From positions 2,046,001-2,110,000 of the forward strand of contig NZ_FOIU01000001.1 in assembly GCF_900111495.1 (NCBI RefSeq): a stretch of DNA of 64,000 nucleotides, written 5' to 3'. A program made the position numbers and the translations under genes. Under the pieces are notes generated by a model. That model was given only the letters and a program-made list of their open reading frames with translations. It was not told the origin of the DNA and made no database searches. Below, in pieces: positions 18,592 through 27,849 of the stretch. This DNA is from Chryseobacterium wanjuense (lineage in GTDB: Bacteria > Bacteroidota > Bacteroidia > Flavobacteriales > Weeksellaceae). Position 1 is the first letter of the stretch. Every line of letters starts with the position of its first letter.

Positions 18592-19719
18592 ATGTCTAAA
18601 AATTTTACTAAAGTATGGCAGGCTGTGGCACTGCTGAGTTCTTCTATTGCCTTTGCACAAGCGGGAAACATAGGAGTGAATACCGCAAATCCCGGATCTA
18701 CAATGGATATCAACGGATCTGTGGCCGCAAAGTACAACGCTGTAACGGCGGCACTTTATAACCTGACTGCAACAGATTTCCATGTTTCGTACAACGGGAC
18801 GGCCAATGCGACGTTCAACCTTCCTGCAGCCATCAGCGGAAACGGAAATTTCAAGGGACGATTGTATACAATTAAGAATAATACCAATTTTACCATAACC
18901 GTAAACTCTGCAGCACCTGAAACCATCAATGGAAATGCAAGTATTTCTGTACCAGCCAATCAGAGTGTACAATTGATCAATACTGGTCTTACGGGAGCTA
19001 ACCCTACTTGGGAATTAGTATCAACAGGTTCCACTTCGACAACCAATAACATCACAGCAAGCAACGGTACTACCCTTTCCGGAACGGATGTGAGATTGGG
19101 CGGTACACTTTCCCAGGCTACCAATATTGATACCGCAGGAAATAACCTGAGTGTCAACGGAACAGGAAAAGTTTTGGTAGGTACAAACACGGTTCCTGCA
19201 GGAGCTTCAAACTCTAAGCTTGTTATCGATAACGGTACCACAAACGGAGCTTTACAAATTAAAGACGGAACACAGCAATTTGGTTATGTCCTTACGAGTG
19301 ATGCCAATGGTTTAGCGACATGGTCATCTACGGTTACAACAGCATTTGCGAATAATTGGACCTCTTATACAGGAACATTAGTTAATCCTTTTACGGCAAG
19401 TCCAGGAGGCCTTCTTCAAACAGGAATTTCAGTGACAATTCCGGCAAAAGGATGGTATTTCTTCCGTTGTGGGGTGACAATACAATCAGGCTGTAACGAT
19501 TATGGATTTTATATTGATGGTGTAGGTGAGATATGGAGGACTTACTGTAACGTTGCAGATGTTCAAATGATGTCACCAAGGGATCAAAACCGAGTACTTT
19601 ATTTTTCTACTCCCGGTACTTATTCTATTGTAGCTGTAAAAACTAATGCGGTTGTACCAACAGGTTTTAATATAGGCAACCCTGCTTTTTACCTTGATTT
19701 TGTAAAATTCCAGAATTAA
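18592..19719 (+). CDS. Secreted GINT-type surface protein
   Basis: A 375-residue exported protein: signal peptide (1-22, 'SSSIAFAQ'), then the 'IGVNTANPGSTMDINGS' start shared with the proteins at 21956, 27848 and 30662. A long Asn/Thr/Gly-rich low-complexity stalk-like region follows, and a C-terminal beta-rich domain (about 250-375, 'GWYFFRCGVTIQSG', 'YFSTPGTYSIVAVKT') resembling C1q/TNF-like or tail-fibre heads. There is no T9SS sorting domain or lipobox. The function is unknown; an adhesin or surface-coat role is inference. The array at 18328-18422 probably regulates it. Confidence 0.7.
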   Translation: MSKNFTKVWQAVALLSSSIAFAQAGNIGVNTANPGSTMDINGSVAAKYNAVTAALYNLTATDFHVSYNGTANATFNLPAAISGNGNFKGRLYTIKNNTNFTITVNSAAPETINGNASISVPANQSVQLINTGLTGANPTWELVSTGSTSTTNNITASNGTTLSGTDVRLGGTLSQATNIDTAGNNLSVNGTGKVLVGTNTVPAGASNSKLVIDNGTTNGALQIKDGTQQFGYVLTSDANGLATWSSTVTTAFANNWTSYTGTLVNPFTASPGGLLQTGISVTIPAKGWYFFRCGVTIQSGCNDYGFYIDGVGEIWRTYCNVADVQMMSPRDQNRVLYFSTPGTYSIVAVKTNAVVPTGFNIGNPAFYLDFVKFQN

Positions 19720-19854
19720 AAATATAAACTTACGATACAATTATTCCCCTTTTTTCTACAATCAATATTTTACGAATGATGAGAAAGAAGATTGTTCCCA
19801 ATTCATTGCAAAAAGGGGATTTAATTTAAGTATGCTAAGTTTAAAATGTATTGT

Positions 19855-19949
19855 AAAAGGCCGAAGTTTTTGAAAACTTCGGCCACAATATTTTACCCTG
19901 TTTACCCTGAAATGAAAAAATATTAAAACTGTGCTGCTACGGGAATATT
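19855..19949 (-). ncRNA. Candidate small RNA (about 95 nt)
   Basis: On the minus strand the regulatory motif at 19991-20012 is followed 27 nt later by CAAATTTG (19956-19963, one mismatch to TAnnTTTG). This is the same geometry as five gene promoters nearby. Transcription would start near 19949 and end at the strong hairpin and T-run at 19855-19884. No ORF of any size starts in between. The transcript lies in the gap between the converging surface-protein and TPR-regulator genes. Confidence 0.4.
19859..19884. terminator. Intrinsic terminator hairpin
   Basis: A perfect 12-bp inverted repeat (19859-19870 / 19873-19884) with a 2-nt loop. On the minus strand it is followed by TTTT, so it would end the small RNA proposed at 19855-19949. 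It can also stop the plus-strand surface-protein message. The rest of 19720-20057 holds only the elements listed separately. Confidence 0.75.
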
Positions 19950-19955
19950 GCGATG

Positions 19956-20012
19956 CAAATTTGTAGCATTTCTTGCCTTCTACAAAAAAATCAGGTATGA
20001 CACAGCTATAAC
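19956..20012 (-). promoter_or_regulatory. Shared regulon motif plus -7 element (copy a)
   Basis: Two 11-bp direct repeats read on the minus strand, GTTATAGCTGT then GTCATACCTGA (20012 to 19991), then a T-run, then the -7-like CAAATTTG at 19956-19963 after 27 nt. No protein gene lies downstream, only the candidate small RNA. Confidence 0.5.
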
Positions 20013-20057
20013 AGTTAAAAAAAACCTGTTGAAATAAGGGTTGGCTGTTGAAAATTT

Positions 20058-21491
20058 TCATCTGATGATATTTTTCATCCAGATATAAATATCTTCTTCT
20101 GACGAAATATTAAGCTTTTTTCTCAGTCTGTTTTTCCTTGTTTGTACAGATTGCGGCTGTACAAATGTGTACTCTGCGATATCTTTAGTGGAAAAATTGA
20201 GAAATAATAAAGCACAGAATTTTAGCTCGCTGGTAAGCAGCTGGGGTTCTTTTTGCAATAGTTTTGGAAAAAAATCGGGATATACTTCCTGAAATCTGGC
20301 AGAAAACTCCGGATCGTTATTTTTTGCAAGCTGTACGACGTCTTCAAAAGCTTCGTTTATTTTTCTATTAAGAATTTTATTTTCCTCATTTTTTATATGC
20401 AACACTTTATTTTTTTTGCCTATTTTTTTAGCAACAAATAAAACAATAACAACCAGACCTATAGCTCCCAGAATAATAGCATAAAGTAAATATCTGTTTT
20501 TCTCTTCCAGAGGTTTTTGTTTATCCTTCACAAGAAGTTTTATGGTCTCGTTCAGGTTAGAAGCTTCAGTCTCACGTATGCTGTCATTAAGCTTGACAAA
20601 CTTATTCAGGTATGCTTTTTCATTGCCGAATTCTTTCTTTTTACTGTAAGCATCGGAAATCAGAGAATACAACTCTGATAATTTTCTGGAGTTTTTTGCT
20701 TTCTGAGCAAGCTCTATTCCTTTTTTATAGTTGATAATTGCAGAATCATAGTTTTTCTTTGAGCTGTTGATCTGTCCCAAAAGCTTATACACGACAAACT
20801 CATTATACCCAAGATCTACCGGTAATGCCCGGCTTGCCTTGACGTAATATTCTGTAGAATCGACTTTATTTTCTTTGAATTTTATTCCTGCCAAATTCAA
20901 TAATGCTATTTTCAGATTTACTCCAAGACAGGTATTCTTTATTTTTTGACCTTTAAGCTCCTGAATTGCTTTATAGACACAAAGTGTAGCCGAATCATAC
21001 CGTTTTTTTTCGGTATAATTTGTCGCCATGTCTATCAGGCCTAAAGTTTTGATATATCTTCTTGTAGAATCTACGGTTACATTTTCAGATAGCCTGATAT
21101 TTTCTTTAAGCTTGGTAATGGCTTCATCATACATTTTAATTCCAAAATAGTTATTACTATATAACACATTGGTACTGATACGGTTAAACTCATCTGCAGA
21201 TTTATAATCATTTTCAGCTTCCATCATTTTTAAGTAACGAATACTTTTTTCATATTGATTAAGCCTGTTGAAAACATAAGCCAGGTTAAGACATACTTTG
21301 GCATTACCCTGAGAGTAACTTATAGACTTTGAATCTTCTAGAATGGATAGATTGGCTTTAATAAATTCATCTGCTTTACCGGAAATCATCAATATTTCGG
21401 CCTCTTTTAATCTTCCTTCAATATTTTCGGATGTTATTTTTTGCTGTGCGAATAAAAAAACAGAAAAAAATACAAGAATAAATTTCATCAC
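20058..21491 (-). CDS. TPR-containing membrane HTH regulator
   Basis: A 477-residue protein: signal or membrane N-terminus ('MMKFILVFFSVFLFAQQ'), TPR-like helical repeats (about 20-320), one membrane helix (about 335-355, 'LYAIILGAIGLVVIVLFVA'), a coiled coil, and a cytoplasmic LuxR-like HTH at the C-terminus (about 410-477). It is a close paralogue of the 23062 product; both share 'SELKFCALLFLNFS.KDIAEYTFV' and 'QTRKNRLRKKLNISS'. It probably couples a periplasmic signal to transcription of the adjacent surface proteins, which is inference. Confidence 0.82.
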   Translation of the reverse strand: MMKFILVFFSVFLFAQQKITSENIEGRLKEAEILMISGKADEFIKANLSILEDSKSISYSQGNAKVCLNLAYVFNRLNQYEKSIRYLKMMEAENDYKSADEFNRISTNVLYSNNYFGIKMYDEAITKLKENIRLSENVTVDSTRRYIKTLGLIDMATNYTEKKRYDSATLCVYKAIQELKGQKIKNTCLGVNLKIALLNLAGIKFKENKVDSTEYYVKASRALPVDLGYNEFVVYKLLGQINSSKKNYDSAIINYKKGIELAQKAKNSRKLSELYSLISDAYSKKKEFGNEKAYLNKFVKLNDSIRETEASNLNETIKLLVKDKQKPLEEKNRYLLYAIILGAIGLVVIVLFVAKKIGKKNKVLHIKNEENKILNRKINEAFEDVVQLAKNNDPEFSARFQEVYPDFFPKLLQKEPQLLTSELKFCALLFLNFSTKDIAEYTFVQPQSVQTRKNRLRKKLNISSEEDIYIWMKNIIR

Positions 21492-21820
21492 AAATATTTC
21501 TTACTAAATTAATTATAATAAGCAGTATTTTAAACATATTTTCCATTAAAATCAGATCAATTCTGAAAGATATATTTCATTTTCAAAAATTATGTTTCAT
21601 TTTTCTTAATTCAATCTTTTAAAAAATGAGAATTTTTTCATGATGACTGATTTTTCAGAAATCTTCCTTTTTCTTAAAAAAAATTACCCACTGTTTTCAT
21701 TTGAATCCATATTATTTTAACACCATTTACTTCGAGCCAATAAAAAATTAAGTTTTAAAAACTTGATTCAGTTTTCTAAATCAATTTACAACATTCTGAA
21801 ATTCAAATAATTAAACACAT
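21492..21820. other. AT-rich intergenic region between divergent regulator and surface-protein genes
   Basis: No ORF and no strong hairpin. It must contain the promoter of the minus-strand TPR regulator, but I see no convincing motif copy on that side. Confidence 0.4.
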
Positions 21821-21878
21821 GTCATATCTATGTAATACAATGAAATTCTTTTTTAAGGCGATCTAGTAATTAATATTG
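21821..21878 (+). promoter_or_regulatory. Shared regulon motif plus -7 element (copy f)
   Basis: GTCATATCTAT (21821-21831) and GTAATACAATG (21832-21842) in tandem, then a T-run, then TAATATTG at 21871-21878 (one mismatch to TAnnTTTG) after 28 nt. The motif starts 135 bp before the ATG at 21956 and is oriented toward it; the leader would be about 70 nt. Confidence 0.5.
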
Positions 21879-21955
21879 CCATCGAATAATTCACTATTCA
21901 CGGGCAAGTTTATCAGCCTGATTAAATACACAAATAATTTTAAAAAAAATATAGC

Positions 21956-22648
21956 ATGAAAAATTTATTATTTTTATTATCAATTTCATTTCCGATTCTT
22001 TCTTATTCACAAGTAGGTATTAATACACCCACCCCAAAAAAAATGCTCCACGTGAATGGTTCGCTGCAGGTAACCAACGAATTGAGTGTTGGAGGAAATG
22101 CTTCTACAGCAGGCAGCGCAGGTACCTCAGGGCAGATTCTAGCCTCAACAGGACCAGGTACAGCCCCGGTTTGGAATTCTTCTAACGAATTAAAAGGAAC
22201 AATCGCTGCTGCGTATTATGTACAAGGCAATGATGACTTAACTATTAATCAAGGAGATACAGGTGATGTTCCCGGGCTTACCCTTACCATTACAGTACCT
22301 GCCGGTAAAACACAGACTCTTTTATTTACCATTATCGGATATGCCATTCGATCTACAGTAACTGACGGAGAAGCTACACAAGGAGTATTCAGTCTGGTAC
22401 AAAACAATGTAAAAATCTCATCTGCTTTCACCGCTTCGGGGGATTTCGGAGATCTGGATGCAGTACCTGCACCGGTAACTTTCTTAAAATCTGTAACCTT
22501 AGCAGCGGGAACATATACTTTTAAAGTAAGGTACACTCCATGGAAAGACCAGCAGATTGTAAATTTTGATCCTACCGGCTATTCAGGATATAATGGAGAT
22601 ACCGAAGCAATGCTCAGCAAAATGCAGGTATTGGTCTATAATAATTAA
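21956..22648 (+). CDS. Secreted GINT-type surface protein
   Basis: A 230-residue exported protein: signal peptide (1-18, 'FPILSYSQ'), the family start 'VGINTPTPKKMLHVNGSL', a short Ser/Gly/Thr-rich linker, and a C-terminal beta-sandwich-like domain (about 85-230). It has neither a T9SS sorting domain nor a lipobox. It lies between the two TPR-HTH regulator genes and has its own copy of the regulon motif upstream. Function unknown; a surface or adhesive role is inferred from its paralogues. Confidence 0.72.
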   Translation: MKNLLFLLSISFPILSYSQVGINTPTPKKMLHVNGSLQVTNELSVGGNASTAGSAGTSGQILASTGPGTAPVWNSSNELKGTIAAAYYVQGNDDLTINQGDTGDVPGLTLTITVPAGKTQTLLFTIIGYAIRSTVTDGEATQGVFSLVQNNVKISSAFTASGDFGDLDAVPAPVTFLKSVTLAAGTYTFKVRYTPWKDQQIVNFDPTGYSGYNGDTEAMLSKMQVLVYNN

Positions 22649-22718
22649 TCTCCCTCAGCAAGATATAATTGAGTCAGAAAAAAAATGATTCTAAACACAC
22701 AAATGTCCTTAAAAAAAT

Positions 22719-22742
22719 AATGCAGAACGATCGTTCTGCATT
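22719..22742. terminator. 24-bp perfect palindrome, probable terminator
   Basis: Arms 22719-22730 and 22731-22742 are exactly complementary, giving a 10-bp stem with a GATC loop 70 bp after the surface-protein stop. The downstream T-tract is weak (TTGTATTTG), so an operator role cannot be excluded. The rest of 22649-23061 contains the promoter below. Confidence 0.6.
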
Positions 22743-22864
22743 GTATTTGCAACTCACGGATACATAGACCAGAATATGTTTTAAAGAAAATCCAGTTAAA
22801 TTTTTCAATTAACTTCTGAAAATAACTGTATTGGCTGCTTCAGCGACTTTTTATGACTCCTGAA

Positions 22865-22922
22865 GTCATAGCTATGTAATACCTGTTCCCTATTACTGTC
22901 TGTACTCAAACTCTTATCATTG
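22865..22922 (+). promoter_or_regulatory. Shared regulon motif plus -7 element (copy e)
   Basis: GTCATAGCTAT (22865-22875) and GTAATACCTGT (22876-22886) in tandem, followed after 28 nt by TATCATTG at 22915-22922 (one mismatch to TAnnTTTG). It points at the TPR-HTH gene at 23062 and leaves a leader of about 130 nt. Confidence 0.5.
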
Positions 22923-23061
22923 TTTTTAATTGTATCGTATTTATCATCGTACCATTGAAAAACCACTGGCAACAAAAGAGAATTATCAGCACCATATTTT
23001 GCCGGAAATATCAGCATTTTAATTAAAAATTAATACTCAGCTTATATTGATTTAGCATATT

Positions 23062-24513
23062 ATGAAAATCCTATTTTTTTTATTTCCCCTCTTTTTATTG
23101 GCACAACAAAAAATTACGCCTCGGTATATTGATTCGCAAATCAAAAAAATTGAAACTCTGGGCAGAGAAGGAAAATCTGATCAGTATATCAAAGGAAACA
23201 CCCTCCTATTAAAGCATTCGAAACTTATCAAATATTCCCGTGGCATTGCATTAGGATATTTAAATCTTTCTTACAGCCTTTTTTTTGCAGGAAATTACAA
23301 GAAAAGCATGGAATATCTAAAATTGGCAAGAAAAGAAGAGTTTGCACAAAACGATTTTACCTCACAATTGAGGATAAAAAGACTTTTCAGTTACAATTAT
23401 ATCTCTGTCGGGTTATATCAGCAAGCTATTTCCGAACTCAGGGAAATTGCCCTGTTGTCGGATGATGCCCCCATAGATTCTGTAAGATTGCAGGCAAAGA
23501 CTTCCTCTTACATCGATATCGGGCTTATTCATCAGGAAAAAAAACAGTTTGATTCTGCCACGATTTATATAAAAAAGGGAATCAATGCATTACAAAATTG
23601 CCGGAAACTTACCCCAAGATTAAAAGTAATCCTGGCTTGGGGAAAACTGACCTTGATAGAACTGAAAATCGATGAGAAAAAAATAGATTCTGCTAAAATA
23701 TACCTTAAACAATTGGAAAACTGCGCAGAAAAATTACCCGGAAATTATAATTTTAAACTCTTTCTTGCCAAAGGTAAAGTCTGTGAAGAGACCGGAAATT
23801 ATCAGCAGGCCGTCAGGAATTATGCAAAATCCGTAAAACTTGTGCAAGAAACTAAAAACATTGTCGCTTTAAGAGATCTTTATCAATCGCTTTCAAAAGC
23901 TTACAGCAAAAACGGAAATCCGGATTCTGCCACCATTTATCTTAAAAAATTTGACGCCATTACTGATACCTTAACCAGCCTTTCACCACCCGCCATAGAA
24001 AGCACGGTACAGGAACTTGTAACACAGAAAGAGAATGAAATTAATTCTAAAACCCGCTACTTCATGTACTTTTTGTATGCCACAGCGGTGATCGTCATTA
24101 TGTTTTTTCTCGTTCTTTTCGGGAAAATCCGCAGGGAAAGAAAAATTGTCATGGAAAAAGAGTTTGAAACCATGATATTAAGTCAAAAAGTGAATGCAGC
24201 ATTTAATGAAGTCGTACAATTAGCCAAAAAAAACGACCCTGAATTTCTCACCAGATTTCAGGAAGTATATCCCAATATTTTTCCAAGATTATTAGAGATA
24301 GAACCTCTGCTCCTGGCCAGCGAACTGAAATTCTGTGCTTTATTATTTCTCAATTTTTCATCTAAAGATATCGCCGAATATACTTTCGTAAAACCCGAAT
24401 CCGTACAAACCAGGAAAAACAGACTGAGAAAAAAATTAAATATCTCCTCAGATGAAGACCTCTATATCTGGATGAAAAATATCAACAACAGCAGAATACA
24501 TTCTTTGTCATAA
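23062..24513 (+). CDS. TPR-containing membrane HTH regulator
   Basis: A 483-residue paralogue of the 20058 gene with the same layout: N-terminal signal or membrane segment, TPR-like repeats (about 20-325), one membrane helix (about 333-352, 'MYFLYATAVIVIMFFLVLF') and a C-terminal LuxR-like HTH (about 410-475, 'LKFCALLFLNFSSKDIAEYTF'). The two TPR halves have diverged much more than the HTH, so the regulators probably sense different cues but bind similar DNA. It is transcribed from promoter copy e and ends at the terminator at 24518. Confidence 0.82.
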   Translation: MKILFFLFPLFLLAQQKITPRYIDSQIKKIETLGREGKSDQYIKGNTLLLKHSKLIKYSRGIALGYLNLSYSLFFAGNYKKSMEYLKLARKEEFAQNDFTSQLRIKRLFSYNYISVGLYQQAISELREIALLSDDAPIDSVRLQAKTSSYIDIGLIHQEKKQFDSATIYIKKGINALQNCRKLTPRLKVILAWGKLTLIELKIDEKKIDSAKIYLKQLENCAEKLPGNYNFKLFLAKGKVCEETGNYQQAVRNYAKSVKLVQETKNIVALRDLYQSLSKAYSKNGNPDSATIYLKKFDAITDTLTSLSPPAIESTVQELVTQKENEINSKTRYFMYFLYATAVIVIMFFLVLFGKIRRERKIVMEKEFETMILSQKVNAAFNEVVQLAKKNDPEFLTRFQEVYPNIFPRLLEIEPLLLASELKFCALLFLNFSSKDIAEYTFVKPESVQTRKNRLRKKLNISSDEDLYIWMKNINNSRIHSLS

Positions 24514-24517
24514 AAAT

Positions 24518-24541
24518 AGCCGTGAAGTAGATTTCACGGCT
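24518..24541. terminator. Intrinsic terminator
   Basis: A 9-bp inverted repeat (AGCCGTGAA / TTCACGGCT, 24518-24526 / 24533-24541) with a 6-nt loop, between the converging TPR regulator and M4 peptidase genes. Confidence 0.7.
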
Positions 24542-24581
24542 GTCATTGTAAATTAATTAATAAAAAATATCCAAAAAAAAG

Positions 24582-27377
24582 TTACTTTTTAATAATTTTT
24601 TGGGTCACTTTTTCTTTTCCATTGTCCAGTGACAGAATGTAAACTCCTTCAAGCAGCGATTCTACGTTGATCGTTTGAGCGCTTGTTTCTCCGGAAAGCA
24701 CTACTTTTCCAAGTACATCAATTAGCTGATATTTAAATTCTGAATCAGAAGATGAATTAATTTTAATCACATCTTTTACCGGATTAGGATAAATGCTGAT
24801 TGCTTTGGTACCTCCTGAAACCTCACTAATTAAGCTATTGAAAGCTCCCGCTGAAGTTATTTTTAATGTATAATCTTCTACCTGTCCGTAAGAAATCGTT
24901 CCACATGGTGAAGTCGGCACCGAATTATACTTCAGGATCACTCTCATTCTTACATTTCCGGTAACAGCCGTAGCCGGAATCGTTATATTTCCTGTAACGG
25001 GAGATGTCGTACTTCCTGCTTTCGACCATGCTAATTCTCCACCATCCGTAAAGTCTCCATCTCCATTGAAATCTATATAAACAGCGTATGCTTCACTAAA
25101 TTTTATCAGCGGCCAGTTTGGCGTAATCGTAAGAGGGTAAGTTGTACCTTTTACTACATTTCCGATGATGGACGTAAAGTTTTCATATCCTGCTATACCT
25201 GTAGAACTGTTATTGATGTTTGCAAATTTCACATTGCCGATATTTTCATCTGCTGCAGAGCTGGCTGATAATGAACAGTAGCTTACTCCTGTTCCCGCGG
25301 CCTGGGTTGTTACGTTCACGGCATTGCTTGCGACAGAGATATTTCCCGCTGCATCTTTTGCCTTTACAGTAAAGCTGTAGGAAGTTGCGGGTGATAAACC
25401 TGTCGCGGTATAAGTACTTGCCGAAGTAGTTCCTAATAAAGTGATCCCTCTATAGACATCATAGCTTGCTACCGCTACATTATCCGTAGCTCCGTTCCAT
25501 GATAATACCGTAGAATTCTGAGTCGTGGAAGATGCGGATAACTGAGGAGCTGTCGGTGCCTGCGTATCGGTCACCGGGTTTCCTCCTCCTGCATATGCCT
25601 GTCCTAATCCTACTGCATAAAATGCATTCTGAGTAGCTATATGCTCCGGCGAATCTACCCCATAAAGATCTTTTACAGCAAGAATTCCGTAAGCTGTAAG
25701 GTCACTATAAGTCGAATTTGCTGAAAGATATGATGTTTCGATACGGTAAACGATTTTCGCAGCCTTTTCAAACCCTATTCCTGAAACATTATAGCTGCTG
25801 CCGATATCATTGGTACCGGAACCTCCCATTACCAGAAGGTAAAACCAATGATTCAGTACACCGCTGTTGTAATGAACACCGCAGGAATCGTTATAACCGG
25901 GGCTATTTGGATTATTGTTTGGAATACACGTACTGCTTGCATTTTTCCAGAAAGTGCCTTTATACGTGTCCGGCTGGCTGGACAAACCGGAATTGGGATT
26001 GCTCATAGATCTTAAATAATACGGTGAAACCTTCACTATATCTTCTCCTATGGTAAAGTTTTGCTTTTCAGGGGCAAATGTATTTTCTACCACGGCTCCC
26101 CAAATATCGGAAAGCCCTTCATTAATGGCTCCCGGCTCTTTCTGATATACCAATCCGGCTTCTTCCTGACAGATGGCATGTCCCAATTCGTGGGCAGTAA
26201 CATCAAACGCAGTAAGCGGTTTGAAGGTACCATTACCATCTCCGTATATCATTTCACTTCCCGTCCAGGCAGCATTTGCGTAAGAACCCGGAGCCTGAGG
26301 ATCCTGTACATGGATGTAACTTTCAAGAACAGCACCCTGATTATCATAGCTGTTTCTATTGAATGTATTTTTGAAATAATCATATGTTTTTTCTACACCC
26401 CAGTGTACATCCAGAGCAACGTCATTTCCGTTGGCAGAATGTTCTGCAGTCGTCCAGTTATTATCCGTATCGCTGATATTCGTTTTTACAAGATTGGTGT
26501 AAAATCCATTATTATTGTTATAGGTATTTACTCCACCTCCTCTTGTATCGTCTTTCAGTACATATTTATTATTTACCAGGGATGTCTCGATAGATTTCAG
26601 TCCGCTGTATCTTGTACTGGCATTTCCGGTTATGAAAATGGAAGGTAAATCTTGTTTTGGCTGATTTTCTGCCCCAATCATCGGAAGATTTTCCAATTCT
26701 TTTTCGTGGGCATGATCTCCTGCATGTTTCATGATCGGATTATCAAGCAATATCTCTCCTGATTTTGCATCTACATAAATATAGGATCTCAGGAAAGGTT
26801 CAGCAGAAAAAACATCAAATTTATAAGACAATAAAAGCCTATAATGATCACCGGCTGTTTGCACAGGAATTAAAAGAAGTTCACCTTTTGGCTGATAACC
26901 AATTTCTTTTCCGTGTTGGGTTTTAGACATTAAAACCTTTACTCCGGCATACTTTACGGCATTATTAAGAGCTTCGGATTCTGTAATATCGGGTTGTGTA
27001 TTTACGTCGCTGGTATCGTACATTTCGCCATTCATGCTTACCAGATTGCCTTTTATATAATGCAGTGTATAATTGGCAAATTCTACTTTGAGCCCGTTGT
27101 GGTAAAGCTGATACTTTTCATCAGCAAAATCGGAAAATAGTTTTGCCGACTTGGTTTTAACCATTTTAGAACCCAAAGGAAGACTAAAAATTTCTGAAAA
27201 GAATTTTTCGTTATCGGATGCAGCCAAATCTTTGGCCGCTGACCCGGGTTTGAATGTAATGAGAGATGATCTTCCATTCTCAATAGTAATTCTTTGGTCG
27301 ATAAACCGTTGGGCATTTACGCAAACACCACTTACCAGAAGCGGAATAAAAATTGCAAAAATTAATTTGTTTTTCAT
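24582..27377 (-). CDS. T9SS-secreted M4 family metallopeptidase
   Basis: A 931-residue thermolysin-like zinc protease. Order: signal peptide (1-22), FTP/PepSY propeptide (about 45-230), M4 catalytic domain (about 240-600) with zinc motif H396-ELGH and third ligand in 'NEGLSDIWG', a fibronectin type III domain (about 615-700), a GEVED-type domain (about 705-845, 'DFNGDGDFTDGGE') and a type A T9SS sorting domain (about 860-931, 'SIYPNPVKDVIKI...VTQKIIKK'). It is secreted to the surface or medium to degrade protein. Promoter copy c places it in the same regulon as its regulator neighbours. Confidence 0.93.
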   Translation of the reverse strand: MKNKLIFAIFIPLLVSGVCVNAQRFIDQRITIENGRSSLITFKPGSAAKDLAASDNEKFFSEIFSLPLGSKMVKTKSAKLFSDFADEKYQLYHNGLKVEFANYTLHYIKGNLVSMNGEMYDTSDVNTQPDITESEALNNAVKYAGVKVLMSKTQHGKEIGYQPKGELLLIPVQTAGDHYRLLLSYKFDVFSAEPFLRSYIYVDAKSGEILLDNPIMKHAGDHAHEKELENLPMIGAENQPKQDLPSIFITGNASTRYSGLKSIETSLVNNKYVLKDDTRGGGVNTYNNNNGFYTNLVKTNISDTDNNWTTAEHSANGNDVALDVHWGVEKTYDYFKNTFNRNSYDNQGAVLESYIHVQDPQAPGSYANAAWTGSEMIYGDGNGTFKPLTAFDVTAHELGHAICQEEAGLVYQKEPGAINEGLSDIWGAVVENTFAPEKQNFTIGEDIVKVSPYYLRSMSNPNSGLSSQPDTYKGTFWKNASSTCIPNNNPNSPGYNDSCGVHYNSGVLNHWFYLLVMGGSGTNDIGSSYNVSGIGFEKAAKIVYRIETSYLSANSTYSDLTAYGILAVKDLYGVDSPEHIATQNAFYAVGLGQAYAGGGNPVTDTQAPTAPQLSASSTTQNSTVLSWNGATDNVAVASYDVYRGITLLGTTSASTYTATGLSPATSYSFTVKAKDAAGNISVASNAVNVTTQAAGTGVSYCSLSASSAADENIGNVKFANINNSSTGIAGYENFTSIIGNVVKGTTYPLTITPNWPLIKFSEAYAVYIDFNGDGDFTDGGELAWSKAGSTTSPVTGNITIPATAVTGNVRMRVILKYNSVPTSPCGTISYGQVEDYTLKITSAGAFNSLISEVSGGTKAISIYPNPVKDVIKINSSSDSEFKYQLIDVLGKVVLSGETSAQTINVESLLEGVYILSLDNGKEKVTQKIIKK

Positions 27378-27528
27378 AATGATCTTTGTTTGGTTTGATT
27401 GTTTTGGGTTGATTAATCAACTATATATTTACTAATTAGTCTGAGGAAAGCCGTGCTGATGAAGCACTTCCAGTTTCATAAAAGCCTCTGTAACAGAATA
27501 CATCACTTTTATCGTATCACTGACATCA

Positions 27529-27586
27529 CAAGTATACCATTTAATTTATTATTCACACAAAAGTGAAGATATTACACAGCTATTAC
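27529..27586 (-). promoter_or_regulatory. Shared regulon motif plus -7 element (copy c)
   Basis: Read on the minus strand: GTAATAGCTGT (27586-27576) and GTAATATCTTC (27575-27565), then after 28 nt TATACTTG (27536-27529, one mismatch to TAnnTTTG). It points at the M4 peptidase gene; leader about 144 nt. Confidence 0.5.
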
Positions 27587-27733
27587 ATAAAATTAAAACA
27601 CTTTAAATCAAACAGATATATCAGTTAAATTTCAAATCTGAATTTAATTTATGTCTTTTCGAAATAGGAATGTAAGAGCTGGATGCATCATTTCAAATGT
27701 CATTATCACTAATATGAAAACTCATGGAATTTA

Positions 27734-27849
27734 AATACAATCAAACCGGCTTTACATGAAGTGTAAAATTTAATGATTGACAATTAAAATTTCCTGTAAA
27801 AATTGTCTATTTTAAATTACACAATGATGCAAGCCGGGTTGATTGTATT
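27734..27849. repeat. 116-bp imperfect palindrome
   Basis: Outer arms 27734-27752 and 27831-27849 pair over 19 bp with one mismatch. Inner arms GTGTAA (27761-27766) / TTACAC (27817-27822) and GACAAT (27779-27784) / ATTGTC (27802-27807) continue the symmetry across internal loops. The right arm touches the stop codon of the 27848 gene, so it may work as that gene's terminator. It could also be a small inverted-repeat element. The rest of 27378-27733 holds promoter copy c and nothing else I can name. Confidence 0.6.

Noticed and set aside
19762..20061. 99-codon minus-strand frame
   Set aside because: It spans the terminator hairpin and the regulon motif, overlaps the TPR regulator end and has a composition unlike real proteins.
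22805..23017. 70-codon minus-strand frame between a surface protein and a TPR regulator
   Set aside because: It overlies promoter copy e on the opposite strand and has no recognisable domain or start context; possible but unsupported.
27521..27540. A possible seventh regulon motif copy (minus strand)
   Set aside because: The match is weak and it coincides with the -7 region of copy c.
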